The notes: generated by a model not told the origin, from the letters alone. DNA of 64,000 bases from Acanthacorydalis orientalis (GCA_034766995.1 CM068313.1:58564877-58628876), one strand, 5' to 3'; counted from the stretch's first letter, positions 22,078 through 33,932 are shown. A program made the numbers and translations.

Positions 22078-22130
22078 TATAAGGAAAAATGTTATAAAAT
22101 ATATTTTTAAACTCAGTTGTTTTTTTTTAG

Positions 22131-22200
22131 GTTGTCTGATAAATTTTTGATACCCTGCGAATTATACTACTAGTGTCTCCTAGCTGGGTGAACCTTCCCT
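22131..22200 (+). mobile_element. Possible solo mariner terminus
   Basis: The sequence aggttgtctgataaattttt after a T/A-rich run resembles the starts of insect mariner elements of the TTAGGTTGTC type. No partner end or coding region is visible, so this is a weak call. Confidence 0.25.
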
Positions 22201-22479
22201 TCCTTATTGATCATTTTTTTCATTTTTTTCTGTCTTTTAATTTTTTTAATACACTTATAGTAATTTCAAGACTTTTTTGAAATAGTTTTTTCGATAAAAA
22301 TTAATATAATTGATTTAAAAACGCACACAAACCCAGTTTATAAGAATTGAAATATTAAAAGAAGGAAATCATAGTCTAAAAGTAAAAAATGAAATTCTCA
22401 TCGACATGACAATTAAAAGTATCGACCCGTCTACGATCATAAAATCTAATTAAATCTTCACATTTCTTCAAAAACGTTT

Positions 22480-22930
22480 AATTATCGTACGACCGAGTTC
22501 ATTGATCAGAGACGCACCCGTCGCATGCTACTCCGACTCCATCGTGTGCCCGAATCTGATGCGGGAGCCGTCGTCGCGACGCGCGCCGTCACACGTCAAC
22601 CGACTTTAACGGTTGAACGTAATCGCGGAGAATGACGCTCGCAGAGTCCCAAGTGACAGATTATATTTGAAATTTTATAAACACATCTCACGAGATGGGA
22701 CGTAATTGATTAGCCTCGCTCGCTGCAACTTTTACAGGCGCGAGCAGTGAATATAACATGGCAATTTATAAACGTGACATCCTATCGTGTCGTCGTTCTG
22801 TCTCTGATACAACGAATCATATTGCCGCGAGTGCACGATTCTCTTATATAATAATAATAATAATAATATAAGGCAGCTGTTTAACGCTCCACTCGATCCT
22901 CAACGACGTTCACATCCCGTTGTGTTTAAG
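22480..22930. other. CpG-rich unique island
   Basis: About 350 bp rich in CpG (for example gcgggagccgtcgtcgcgac and agcctcgctcgctgcaac) inside AT-rich surroundings, with a short (TAA)n tract at about 22850-22868. There are no terminal repeats, coding homology or match elsewhere in the window. It resembles the islands at 4.9, 17 and 28 kb. Confidence 0.4.
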
Positions 22931-23389
22931 TAGACGGTACGTGATTTTAAACGTTGATGACACACGCTATCGGAACGTACAACAAATAAAATATGAACCT
23001 ACAATCTGTACAATGTTTATGTATTGAAAAAGATTGGATATTTTCGCACCGATCAAGTGTACAAAACCTATAAAGTTTAATATCGATAACAATAACAACA
23101 GTTATAATCGACATACTGTTTTCATTATTTCTGAAACTAATAATTAGCGAATACAAAATTTTTATCCCGTAAATGATTAGTATTTTTTAGATGTTGTTAT
23201 CAATAAAATTAAAATTAAATATCTTTTTAACAAACAGTTCTACAATATGTTTTATGTATTAAAGAATAAAATTTGTTGTGAAAAATCTAAATATCTAAAA
23301 CATTAAGATGAAGATTAATAATTGCTAGGAATTTTGCAAATTTCATTATTCATTTATTTATATTTTTAATATAAACACAGAGACACATA
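22931..23389. other. Unassigned AT-rich DNA
   Basis: No gene or terminal repeat recognised. Confidence 0.45.
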
Positions 23390-24300
23390 TAGCGGCTAGC
23401 AAAATTATTCAAACAGTTGGCAATTTTAAACAGATTACTAATTTTCTCTTTAAATTAGAGGCGTTGTTTCAGAGTTTTCACTATTTTGTTTTACTTGAAC
23501 CTATTTTATTTCATTTATAATTATGAACTGAATTTTCATTAATACACTTTTCTAAGAAACTAAAAAATATGCAACGAAAAAGTATTCGAACAATTGATAA
23601 ATAACCATTAAATTGTAATGTAATTTTTAAGTTAATATTTTGTAGGGTTTTCATTATTATTAGTTTCAGCTAGAAGTCGTTTTGGCATAGATTTAACACA
23701 ATTTTGTGTTTGTTCAGGCGTCATTTTGCTCCATTCTTTCAAAAATTTCTTTATTTGCTGTTCTTTATTGGAAAATTAATTATAAAACATCACGAGGAAA
23801 ATAAAATACCAAGTGAAATTGTAGGAAGGAGTTACCATAATGTTTATAGCATTATTAAGCATTATAAGATGGAAAAAACTAGAAAATAAAATTTGTATCC
23901 GTTGACTAAATAAAACAACACCCAAACAAGAAAGAAAAATTCTACATGAAGTAAACTAAAATCTTAGAATTAATGCTCCAAAGTTAGTTGCACTTATTAA
24001 TAGTACTAGTAACAATTGTTCAAGTCCCGATACAAGAAGAAGAACAATTTACCGAACCGGATATTGAGCTACAGTTGTTGAAAAAAAACTTGTATTAAGT
24101 GAATCAAATGGGAAAACACGTCTGGAGTTTGAAAAAGAGTAATTAAATGTGGTTCTAAATTTTTAGGATAATGTCATTTTCTCCGAAGAGAGTAAGTTCA
24201 ACATTTTTGGGTCGAATGGGTGTATTCTAGTATGGAGAAAACCTGGAAAATAACTCAATCCTACAAAACTTCAAAGAAATTTTAAATTCTGTGGTGGAGG

Positions 24301-24344
24301 ACATGCATCCTCACACCATTACTCAATGGTGTGAGGATGCATGT
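24301..24344. repeat. Perfect 20-bp inverted repeat with a 4-base loop
   Basis: acatgcatcctcacaccatt (24301-24320) is the exact reverse complement of 24325-24344, with loop actc. It lies in the Tc1 transposase remnant where the right arm fits the normal protein (VWGCMS region) and the left arm does not. The left arm therefore looks like a local inverted copy, as produced by template switching. Confidence 0.95.
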
Positions 24345-24400
24345 CGACCAAAGGTACAGGTAACTTAGTAATAAGTAATGGGATAATAGACTCGTTGATA

Positions 24401-25337
24401 TACGAGGTCAGACAATTAAGAATTGTGACAAAATTCAAAAATCGAGTATATTTAAAAATTAAGGTACATCGCTGCAATCCCCTTCAAAGTAGTCCCCTCC
24501 CGCATCTATACACTTATTCCAGCGAGTTTTCCAGTTTTCGTAACAATTCTGGAACACTTCTTGTGGGACCTCTCCGAGTACCCTCGTCATAGATTCTTGG
24601 ATATCTTCAACGGAGTCAAAATGTCGACCTTTGACGAATTTTTTCATATGGGGGAATAGGAAAAATTCGCAGGGTGACATGGCCGGTGAATAGGGCGGTT
24701 GTGATAACGTTGCGATGTCTTTAGACGCCAAAAACTGAGAGACACTGAACGCACTGTGACAGGGAGCATTGTCGTGATGCAGAACCCAAGTCTTCGCGAT
24801 CTCTGGACGCACTCTGAGCACCCTTTTTCGTAATTTTTCGAGCACATTGCGGTAGAATACTTGATTTACGGTTTGTCCAGGTGGTACGAACTCTTTGTGA
24901 ACCACCCCTTTGGTGTCGAAGAAGCAAATCAACATGGTTTTCACTTTGGACTTGCTCATTCTCGCCTTCTTTGGCCTTGGTGCTCCAGGGGACAGCCACT
25001 GTTGGTTTTGTCGTTTAGTTTCGGGGTCATATTGAAAGAACCAACTTTCATCACCAGTAATAACTCGATCGAGAAGAGTAGGATCACTTTCAACCTGCTC
25101 GAGACAATCTTGAGCGATGTTCATTTAAATTTCTCTGTTCCATTTTCGTGACATGCACTACTCGCGCGTTGTTACAAAACACTAAACAGCTGGCGAAGAA
25201 ATGATCGTACGAGGGTGGTCAAGATCTCAATCGAGAGAGTAGGGATCTGCTATTACGGTGGCGGAGTTACAGGTTCGCAGTGTTACCACAGGACGAGAAA
25301 AAAAATCGGTCGCATTACTTAATTGTCTGACCTCGTA
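24401..25337 (-). mobile_element. mariner family A, internally deleted copy 2, nested in the Tc1-like element
   Basis: The termini CGAGGTCAGACAATTAAG (24403) and inverted gtctgacctcg (25335) are flanked by TA. The length is 933 bp. It sits inside the Tc1 coding sequence. Its internal deletion has a different junction from copies 1 and 5, but the resulting length is the same. Confidence 0.95.
24459..25143 (-). pseudogene. mariner family A transposase, catalytic half intact
   Basis: The normal ATG is at 25143 (MEQRNL). The deletion then shifts the frame, and an uninterrupted frame of 221 codons runs from 25124 to 24459. It starts at the MNIAQDCLEQ segment, which lies just before the first catalytic Asp. 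All three Asp are present (GDESWFFQYD, HHDNAPCHSA, YSPAMSPCEFFLFP), except that the third position reads Glu (PCEF) where the sister copies have Asp (PCDF). The N-terminal DNA-binding domain is missing. Confidence 0.9.
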
Positions 25338-25338
25338 A

Positions 25339-25704
25339 TTAACCCCTTAACCTACGATTTAGATTCGAAGATGTTGGGCCGAAATCGTATACAAGCTCGC
25401 GCAGCGTTCGGGTAATTCGCACGACTTGTGTAACACGCTGATCGGGCCAATCGTAAACATGACGGGCATCGCATTTGATATATTTAATCTAATATTTGAT
25501 GACATATTTTTGTATTTTGGATTTTTGTATAAATAAACATTTTGTAATAAACAATTATTGCATCATGCTGTAATTGCATATCAAATATTCCATGTAATAT
25601 TCACTTCTGGCCCGATCACCGTACGCGGGCTATGCCCGTAATATTTACGTTTGGCCCGACCATCGTACGCGGGCTCTGTCCGTCATTGTAGGTTAAGGGG
25701 TTAA
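25339..25704. mobile_element. TTAA-flanked MITE, 358 bp, nested in the Tc1-like element
   Basis: TTAA at 25339-25342 and 25701-25704 flank inverted ends CCCCTTAACCTAC and GTAGGTTAAGGGG. The interior has no coding potential but holds two direct repeats of about 36-40 bp (each with cgtacgcgggct) near 25610 and 25655. It lies only 1 bp beyond the TA duplication of the mariner insertion. Removing both inserts rejoins the Tc1 coding sequence in the same frame. The target site and ends point to the piggyBac superfamily. Confidence 0.85.
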
Positions 25705-26317
25705 ACAATTTAAAAAATAATTTGAAAGAAAGTGTAATAAATTTGTGAATAAATCGGTGTTGTTGTTTCCAACAAGATAACGATTCGAAGCACACCGCTT
25801 TAATTGTGTGCCAGGGGAGAATTTATAATAGCTCACATATACTGCAAAATTCTGCTCAATCACCAGACATAAACCCAATTGAAAATGTTTAGGCCTTATG
25901 AAAATACATGTCAGAAAAACGTGACATTTCCAATAAAGAATCGATAAAATGACTACTTTTGGAAGAATGGAGCAAAATAATGCATGAACAAACACAAAAT
26001 TTAGTTAAAGTATGCCAAAACGACTTCTAGCTAGTAATTAATGCTAATGGAAATGCAACAAAATATTAATTTAGAAATTACATTAGATTTTGTTGGTTAT
26101 TTATCAATTGTATGAATACTTTTACATTGCATATATTTTCGTTTTCTGGAAAAGTGTATTGATAAAAATTAAATTTGTAATTATAATTGAAACATAATAT
26201 GTTTAAGTAAAATAAAATAGTGAAAATTCTAAAACAACGCCTTTAATTTAAAGAGAAAATTATCATTTAGTTTAAAAATTCTAACTACTCAAATATTTTT
26301 ACTGGCCACTGTATATC

Positions 26318-27596
26318 TATTAGGTTGGCACAAAAATAATTGCGGTTTTTACTTATCGAGTACAAAGACATATACATCAGTTAAAAATTATATTTATTAA
26401 TCAAAATGAAGACCGTCGGCCTGCACAAATTTCTCCCAACGAGAAATAAGTTTGTTTATTCCTAAAATATAAAATTCAAGAGACCTGGAATTAACGAATT
26501 CATCGAAAGCGTTTTGAGCTGATGCTTGATTTTTGAAAAAATTCTCTTGTGGAAATTACTCAAATGTTTAAAAAAATGATAATCTGGCGGAGACAGGTCT
26601 GGAGAATAAGGTGGGTGAGGTAAGGTTTCATAACCCAGTTCATTTCATTTTTTTTAAGTCATTTGTGAGATGTATGGCCGGGTGTTGTTATGAAGAAGAA
26701 TTTGTCCTCTACACTTAATTAATGCTGGCCGTAAACGATGTAACTTCTCATGATTTTTTTCAATGTCCTGACAATATTATTCTGTTATTTTTTCACCAGG
26801 ACTTAAGAAGTTTTAATGAATAATGCCTCTTGCCGATCACCAAACAATGACCATAATCTTTTTTGATGAAGCTTCGGTTTAGGGAACTGTTTTGGTGCTT
26901 CTCCTCGATCTCACTGTGTTGAACGTTTTCGATTGTTGTAGAGGATCCACTTTTCATCACATGTGACATTACGATCAAGAAAGGGGTTATTTTTGTTACA
27001 CAAAAGCAGCGCAAAGTAGACTTCTTATCGCCGAATTGCCTAATGTTCGTTTCGTTCATACAGCACTCATTTGTATCCAGGTTTTTTTGTTTTTTCAATT
27101 AGGTTCAAATGTGGAATAACTGCTGAATAATCAACATAGAGTTCTTCTGCCATCTGTTGAGTTGTTTTACGTGGGTCCATTTCAATAATGGTTATTAAAT
27201 CATTATTTTTCCATAGCTGAGAACGTCCGCGACCTTTTTCATCATCAAGGCTTTCGTGTCTATTACGAAATTTTTGGGACTAGTGTTCAGGTGTACGTTC
27301 ACTAATTGTCTCTGCCAAAAGCAAACTTGATATTTCGAGCAATTTCTATTGTTTTACGTCTCAATTTAAACTCATACAACAAAATCATGCGAATCTGATT
27401 TTTTCCATGACTTATTTAAGAGGTTATATCCAACAATACTAAAGAATCAAAACAATAGACACAAGCTAAAATCAATAGTGCTAATTTCATTGTTTACAAT
27501 GTTGTATCGTATGACTATAACAAAAGATAACGGTAACTAGAAAAATCGACACTAAACTTAAAATGATAAAAAGCGTAATTTTTTTTCACCATCTTA

Positions 27597-27599
<3 letters not shown>
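26318..27599 (-). mobile_element. mariner family F, full-length decayed copy
   Basis: The left end TTAGGTTGGCACAAAAATAA (26320) and the inverted right end aattttttttcaccatcttaa (to 27597) are flanked by TA. The length is 1278 bp. It lies only 7 bp beyond the Tc1-like element. The minus-strand gene resembles the 5' half at 1494-2030. Related solo left ends lie at 28712 and 29020. Confidence 0.88.
26397..27408 (-). pseudogene. mariner family F transposase pseudogene
   Basis: On the minus strand an ATG at 27408 is followed, after a one-base shift, by QIRMILLYEFKLRRKTIEIA. Stops occur soon after. The second helix-turn-helix block and the catalytic region around CDEKWIL can be followed only in pieces. 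The normal stop is at 26397-26399. It resembles mellifera-type mariners. Not functional. Confidence 0.75.
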
Positions 27600-27639
<40 letters not shown>

Positions 27640-27701
27640 TATATACATATATATATAAATATATATATATATACATACATATATATATATATATATATAT
27701 G
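27598..27701. repeat. (TA)n array at a mariner end
   Basis: TA dinucleotides interspersed with tatacata begin exactly at the target duplication of the mariner ending at 27597. Confidence 0.95.
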
Positions 27702-28089
27702 TTTTCTTACAGTTGACATATTAAGAAAATAATAATAAATTATTACACTGTTTTGTTTAAGATTCGAAAAACATGCAAATGCCGAACACGTTACGACATC
27801 AAGGTCTCTGCATTAAACCTATTCGTTATAATTATACAAGAACACAAGAGCCGTGTCCGTTTCTTTAAACATATTAACAATGTACGGTCCGAAATGTAAT
27901 AAAACTCACAAAAGAATCCATTCTTTTATGACATCCATTTAAAGGACAAGCTGAAATTTCTCAACACTATGATTATTTTAAAACCTCTTTTTTACGGACT
28001 GTATTCGAATTCAACTAATGAACTCAACACACTGCATTCATTAAAAATCCATTATGTGCCACATCGTTCGTGATACATAAATTACATGA
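27702..28089. other. Unassigned DNA
   Basis: Moderately AT-rich and without recognisable homology or repeats. Confidence 0.4.
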
Positions 28090-28468
28090 AACGACACACA
28101 CACACACACATACATAACATATATAAGTCTCACACGACGAGGAGAGTGTATTAGATATTGTCGCGACTTATATAATCCTCGACAGTAGATGTCGTGTACT
28201 TTAGCACCACGTCGAGTGTGTTAACGACGATGGCGTTCGTTTGTTTCAAAGGCCAACCGGCTCTGTATCATCGTATACATGAAATTTATCGGCGCGCTAA
28301 GCCCCTGATGGGACACGTAATCGCCCGTGATCCTATTATTTCAGCCGCGTATATACCGCCGCCCCATGCCAGTCGTCTGCAATGCTCGACCACCGCCATG
28401 TCTCTGGTGCAGTGCACCCGTGCTGCTCACTCACCGAATGCAATCCCCCCTTCCCATACATACATATG

Positions 28469-28470
<2 letters not shown>
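28090..28470. other. CpG-rich unique island
   Basis: After a (CA)n tract at 28096-28108, about 350 bp of GC-richer, CpG-containing DNA follow. A frame opens at 28194, with an in-frame ATG in favourable context at 28230 (acgacgATGgcg), running MAFVCFKGQPALYHRIHEIY and about 55 more codons before falling into a TA repeat. I do not recognise the product. It might be a first exon or promoter region of a host gene, but nothing confirms this. Confidence 0.35.

Positions 28471-28506
<36 letters not shown>
28471..28506. repeat. (TA)n tract
   Basis: Short TA dinucleotide tract at the edge of the CpG-rich segment. Confidence 0.9.
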
Positions 28507-28511
<5 letters not shown>

Positions 28512-28711
28512 ACGCATCAGTGTATCACTAAATTTTATAAAAAAGTCCAAGTGTCGTGACAACAAATATATTGGAACATTATACGCTTTCGAATGTCATT
28601 CCAATTACAGTATTTATAATGAAGAATATTTGCATATCTGAATAGTTTCAATCCAGTTTTTAATATTTTAAATACTCAACTTATTGACACTATGTCTTAT
28701 ATTGGAGTGTT

Positions 28712-29085
28712 TGGTTGGTACAAAAATAATTGAGGGTGTTTATCTTTTCGAGTTTGGCACTGATTTTTCAAGTCACCGTTATCTTTTTTATAGTCATATG
28801 ATACATCATTGTAAAAAATGAAATTATGTTCATCATAGCATTCATAACTTTCGCATATATTACAATTATTATACTCCTGAAACGCTTCTCACTCTTCACT
28901 TTTATGTAATCAGTATTAAAGAAAAATGTAGATCTTAATGTAAAATATTACTAGTATTCATGAAGAATGAAAAGAGATGCTATGTTTTCTCTTTTCAAAA
29001 GAATTTAATTGATATTATTTTATATATAAAGTTCGTGCAAAAAGTATTGCGGTTTTTATAATTTTAAGTTTGGCGCAATTCAGTA
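28712..29085 (+). repeat. Two mariner family F left ends around a shared repeat; contains an empty TTAA site
   Basis: Bases 28712-28820 resemble the first 110 bp of the mariner at 1494 (ggttggtacaaaaataattg, then atagtcatatgatac). Bases 28838-29020 match 632-728 plus 1403-1494. Bases 29020-29085 are another mariner left end (gttcgtgcaaaaagtattgc). The TTAA at 28935-28938 marks where the homologous repeat near the left of the window received a MITE. Confidence 0.75.
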
Positions 29086-29211
29086 ATGGTTCAAATCGTT
29101 AATATATACTGTATTTCTATACGGAACCAAAATTTGGGACCTACGTTACTTCAACGAGATAGAAAAAATTAAACAACAATTTTTCAAAAAGCTCTTAGTA
29201 TTACTAAAGTG

Positions 29212-30518
29212 TACGAGGGTGGTCCCAGAAGTACCCGACCCAACAAAGAAAACACAAAAATTTTGGAAAAAAATATATTTATTTTCAACATAATCTCCTT
29301 TCAGCTCTATACACTTTTCCCATCGATGTTCAATAAGTTCGATACCCTTTTTATAATAAGAACTGTCTTTCTCCTCAAAATACCCATTAACTGCCGACAT
29401 CACTTCTTCATCGTTGGGAAATCTTTGACCACTGAGCCATTTTTTCAAGTTTGGGAACAGAAAATAATCCGAGGGGGCTAACTCTGGCGAATAGGGTGCA
29501 TGAGGTAGCAATTCAAACTTTAATTCATTAATTTTGGCCATTGCAATAACGGATGTGTGAGATGGTGCATTGTCTTGATGAAACAACACTTTCTTCTTAG
29601 CCAAATGCGGCCGTTCTTGCTCGATTTCTTCGCTCAAACGATGCAATAAGTTCGCATAATACTCGCCGTTGATAGTTTTTCCTTTTTCAAGATAGTCAAT
29701 GAAAATTATCCCACGCGCATTCCGAAAAACCGACGCCATGACCTTGCCTGCAGATGAAACGGTCGTCGCCTTCTTTGGAGCCGGTTCTCCCTTTTCAGTC
29801 CATTGTTTTGATTGTTCTTTTGTCTCGGATGTGAAGTGATGGACCCATGTTTCATCCATGGTTATGAAACGGATCAAAAATTCTGCTTTGTTGCTGTGAA
29901 ACTTCGCTAAACACTCAATTGAAACATCTTAACGACACTGTTTTTGCTCGAGTGTGAGCAAACGCGGCACCCATCTTGCACACAGCTTTCTCATGTCCAA
30001 ATTTTCAGATAATATGCGATGTACCGCACTTTTTGAAATGCCTACTATGTCTGCTAGCTCGCGCACTTTCAGTCGACGATCATCCAGTACCGCTTTGTGG
30101 ATTTTCTTCACCATTTCTGGAGTCGTCACCTCATTTGGTCGACCGCTGCGATGCTCGTCTTGGCAGCTCGTACGGCCCCGTTTAAACTCTGCTACCCAAT
30201 ATTTCACTGTTGTAAACGAAGGAGCAGACTCACGCAGAGTACAATCCAGTTCAGCTTTTATATTGGTTGGGCTGAGGCCTTTCAAATAAAAGTATTTTTC
30301 ACGTATTGTATCACGTAACGATGACCAATTTTCTCCATTTTCACAAATTCACTGAAAACGTTCACTATTGATGGCTGCCAAACAAATACTAAACAACGTG
30401 GCGTCCTCAAACGTGAAACATATGCTTTATAGATTGTGTACTTTCTAATACAGTGATATTTTTCAAACAACTACCGCCATCTCTAGGTCAGGCCGGGTAC
30501 TTCTGGGACCACCCTCGT
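29212..30518 (-). mobile_element. mariner family B, copy 1 (1303 bp)
   Basis: The termini CGAGGGTGGTCCCAGAAGTA (29214) and inverted cttctgggaccaccctcg (30516) are flanked by TA. Full-length relatives lie at 48073 and 60806. Confidence 0.95.
29280..30338 (-). pseudogene. mariner family B transposase pseudogene
   Basis: The ATG at 30338 starts MEKIGHRYVIQY. An 11-bp insertion near 30295 relative to the sister copies shifts the frame. The N-terminal domain then continues KGLSPTNIKAELDCTLRESA and VGISKSAVHRILSENLDMRK. A CGTGAG-to-CGTTAAG type change makes a stop near 29931. The catalytic part is open with MDETWVHHF, FHQDNAPSHTS and [15 protein letters not shown]: three Asp with D34D spacing. One A missing near 29296 removes the normal stop, so the frame reads through the terminal repeat. 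Confidence 0.92.
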
Positions 30519-31439
30519 ATACGTGGATATACGATTAGATTCGAGACAAGCACACCAAAACTTGAATAATACGTATTCAAACGAGTACTGAAATAATCAG
30601 ACAAATTAGTAAAAATGGACGAACATCGTTTTCCTCGTAAATGCTATGATAGATTATTGAATTTGAACAACTCTACAAACAATCTACCTAAATACAATTG
30701 GTGTACCCAAATTCAGAATACGCTATATAAATACGGATTCTTCCGACTATGGATCAACCAAAACTCTACGCAAATAATGGGTTATATAGAAAAAATAATA
30801 AACAATATATTTGAAGAGAGCATAAGAAACGACGTCGAATGCATAGAAAATTCGACATATAGCACTCTATACAAAACAATAAAGAACCCTACTTTTCTTG
30901 ACTGCGAGCCGTAGTTAAAATTTAACATACCACTGAAATACATCAGAACCATGACCCAAATAAGACTTCTGGGATGCGACATTTACTACAATAGCAATAT
31001 AGGAATTACCTATAAAATATGTGAAACGGACAAGTACCTAATGTGTAATTTAAATGAGAATGAAACAATCCAACACCTACTAAGTGCGGGTTTACAATAT
31101 GAGCCATATAGGAACAGTTTCATACAAGTTAACCAATGTCCAAATATTATGCTCATAAAGACCAAAAGTGAAGCAAAGAATATATTTCATTGTAGAACTT
31201 CAGCCTTGAAACGTCAGTCAATCTGTCTAAATGAATAAAATATACTTCATGTTATTCTTTAATACTATTAAATATTACTGTTCTATTTTATTATTTAACT
31301 ATTATCTTAGTATTCAAACTGAACATTATTACTATTTAAATTGTAAAACTGTATCATAAAAATAAGCTTATGTAAAATACCTTTGTAATAGGTCATTACG
31401 TACCTCGGATACAAATAAATATATTCATTCATTCATTCA

Positions 31440-31440
<1 letters not shown>
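30519..31440 (+). mobile_element. 3' end of a non-LTR retrotransposon (LINE)
   Basis: A 5'-truncated coding end is followed by about 200 bp of 3' untranslated sequence and a short tail of attc repeats (31424-31440). A family G mariner abuts the tail. No long terminal repeats are present. The truncation and microsatellite-like tail are typical of target-primed non-LTR elements. Confidence 0.7.
30615..31238 (+). pseudogene. C-terminal part of a LINE reverse transcriptase protein, one in-frame stop
   Basis: One frame is open from 30615 to 31238 except for a single TAG at 30912-30914. Downstream of it, the segment MTQIRLLGCDIYYNSNIGIT leads into ICETDKYLMCNLNENETIQH and LL. The pattern C..C.....E...HLL is the zinc-knuckle-like end common to insect R1/Jockey/I-type retrotransposon ORF2 proteins. 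The reverse transcriptase domain itself is not present. The nonsense codon is the only visible lesion, so the insertion may be fairly young. Confidence 0.65.
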
Positions 31441-32841
<1,401 letters not shown>

Positions 32842-33918
32842 AATCCATCAAACATATATTCTCAGAAATAAATAAAATATTTGTTATAAATCTGATGTTA
32901 TATGATCTCATTATATTCCTTATTAACATAACAATAACGGATTGTATACTTATGGTTAACTTACTTTCTAAAAATCCAAGAATAATATGTTTATTCAAAT
33001 TGCATAACAATATATTTCCATTTTCCAAATTTAATAATCAAATGCGTATCTTATTCATCGCTGGTAAATACTTTTCTTCTAGATAAATAACGACCTTCAG
33101 TTACGTGTGAGTACTGTTAAAAACATCCTACATACAGATACTGCGTTGGAAAATATGAAGTCGTTGTACCTAAACGCGACGCCAAGTACATACTCATATG
33201 TATTCTCACTATTGTCCCATTTGTGCAGGATCAAAATAAGTAACTAACATTGTCTGCGCGATATCTGTTAGGGTGTGTATCTTATCGCACATAAATTCAG
33301 TTACATTCAATTTGATCGTTTTTATGAACCGGAAATTGTTTTTTGAATGCACTTTATCTGCTCTTCGCGTTTTATTTATTAGATTATGATCACTTTTATT
33401 GTAAATTTTATGAGTTTCGAATACACATTTATTCACAATCAAACGAATTATCTCTCTGATAATATTGTTATATCGTAAAGAGTACACTTTTATGATTCAC
33501 AAACATGTTATAAATTTCAAATAAATTTCATTTAACGCGGCTGATGAGAGGAACGCGATCGTTCGCTTTTCTTTGCCAGACTGGCGGGAGAGTTTTAATG
33601 CTTTACGGATTTTAATTAAATGTACGTAATGATTAAACAAGTAAATGGAATATTTTATTGACTGCTTTTGTTTCGGTGTATATTTTTTTTTCTTATTTTT
33701 AATTTCACTCGACGTATATACTGAACGAATATAAGCATTAAAAAAGTACTCAGATCATCAGTCGACAAGTAAGCTCTCTGTGTTCGATATTTTAACATTT
33801 ATACTAATCGTAATTTCGATTTTCTAATTTAATTAATTTTTTTTTGTTTCTTAATCTTATATAGAAAGAATATTGGTTTAGAATTTTAAAATTAATATAA
33901 ATAATTTAAAGTAAATAG

Positions 33919-33929
<11 letters not shown>
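32842..33929. other. Unassigned DNA
   Basis: About 1.1 kb of mostly AT-rich DNA without recognisable genes. A slightly CpG-richer stretch lies near 33530-33600 (gaggaacgcgatcgttcgct), and a short (CA)n-(TA)n tract at 33917-33951. Confidence 0.45.

Positions 33930-33932
<3 letters not shown>

Larger units (their letters stand above)
23775..26030 (+). pseudogene. Tc1-like transposase pseudogene, split by two insertions
   Basis: The N-terminal part (about 23775-23890) reads GKLIIKHHEENKIPSEIVGR then YHNVYSIIKHYK, a helix-turn-helix typical of Tc1 proteins. The first catalytic region follows at about 24170-24225: VIFSEESKFNIFGSNGCILV, where the usual SDES Asp is Glu. The sequence breaks at the mariner at 24403 and resumes after 25704 with NNLKNNLKES, then FQQDNDSKHTALI (second Asp) and QSPDINPIEN, whose Glu is the expected third acidic residue of a Tc1-type DDE. 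Several stops are present. Confidence 0.85.
23388..26313 (+). mobile_element. Tc1-like element with long inverted ends and two nested insertions
   Basis: The terminal sequences TAGCGGCTAGCAAAATTATT (23390) and its inverted counterpart ending aatatttttactggccactg (26311) are flanked by TA. The inverted arms are long: about 23390-23775 pairs with about 25930-26311. The right arm still holds the transposase C-terminus. Between the arms lie transposase pieces, interrupted by a family A mariner (24403-25335) and a TTAA-flanked MITE (25343-25700). Without the inserts the element would be about 1.6 kb. Confidence 0.85.

Noticed and set aside
24341..25151. Overlapping opposite-strand and shifted frames within the family A mariners (for example MIYGLSRWYELFVNHPF)
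   Set aside because: They recur in every family A copy as antisense or frameshifted shadows of the transposase and carry no independent motif.
28900..29085. Segmental duplication of a large region with 632-1547
   Set aside because: Homology stops at about 250 bp on both sides and each copy is tied to a mariner end, so a small dispersed repeat fits better.
29954..30318. Plus-strand frames across the family B mariner, repeated at 48272-48632 and 61549-61955
   Set aside because: Antisense shadows of the conserved N-terminal transposase region.
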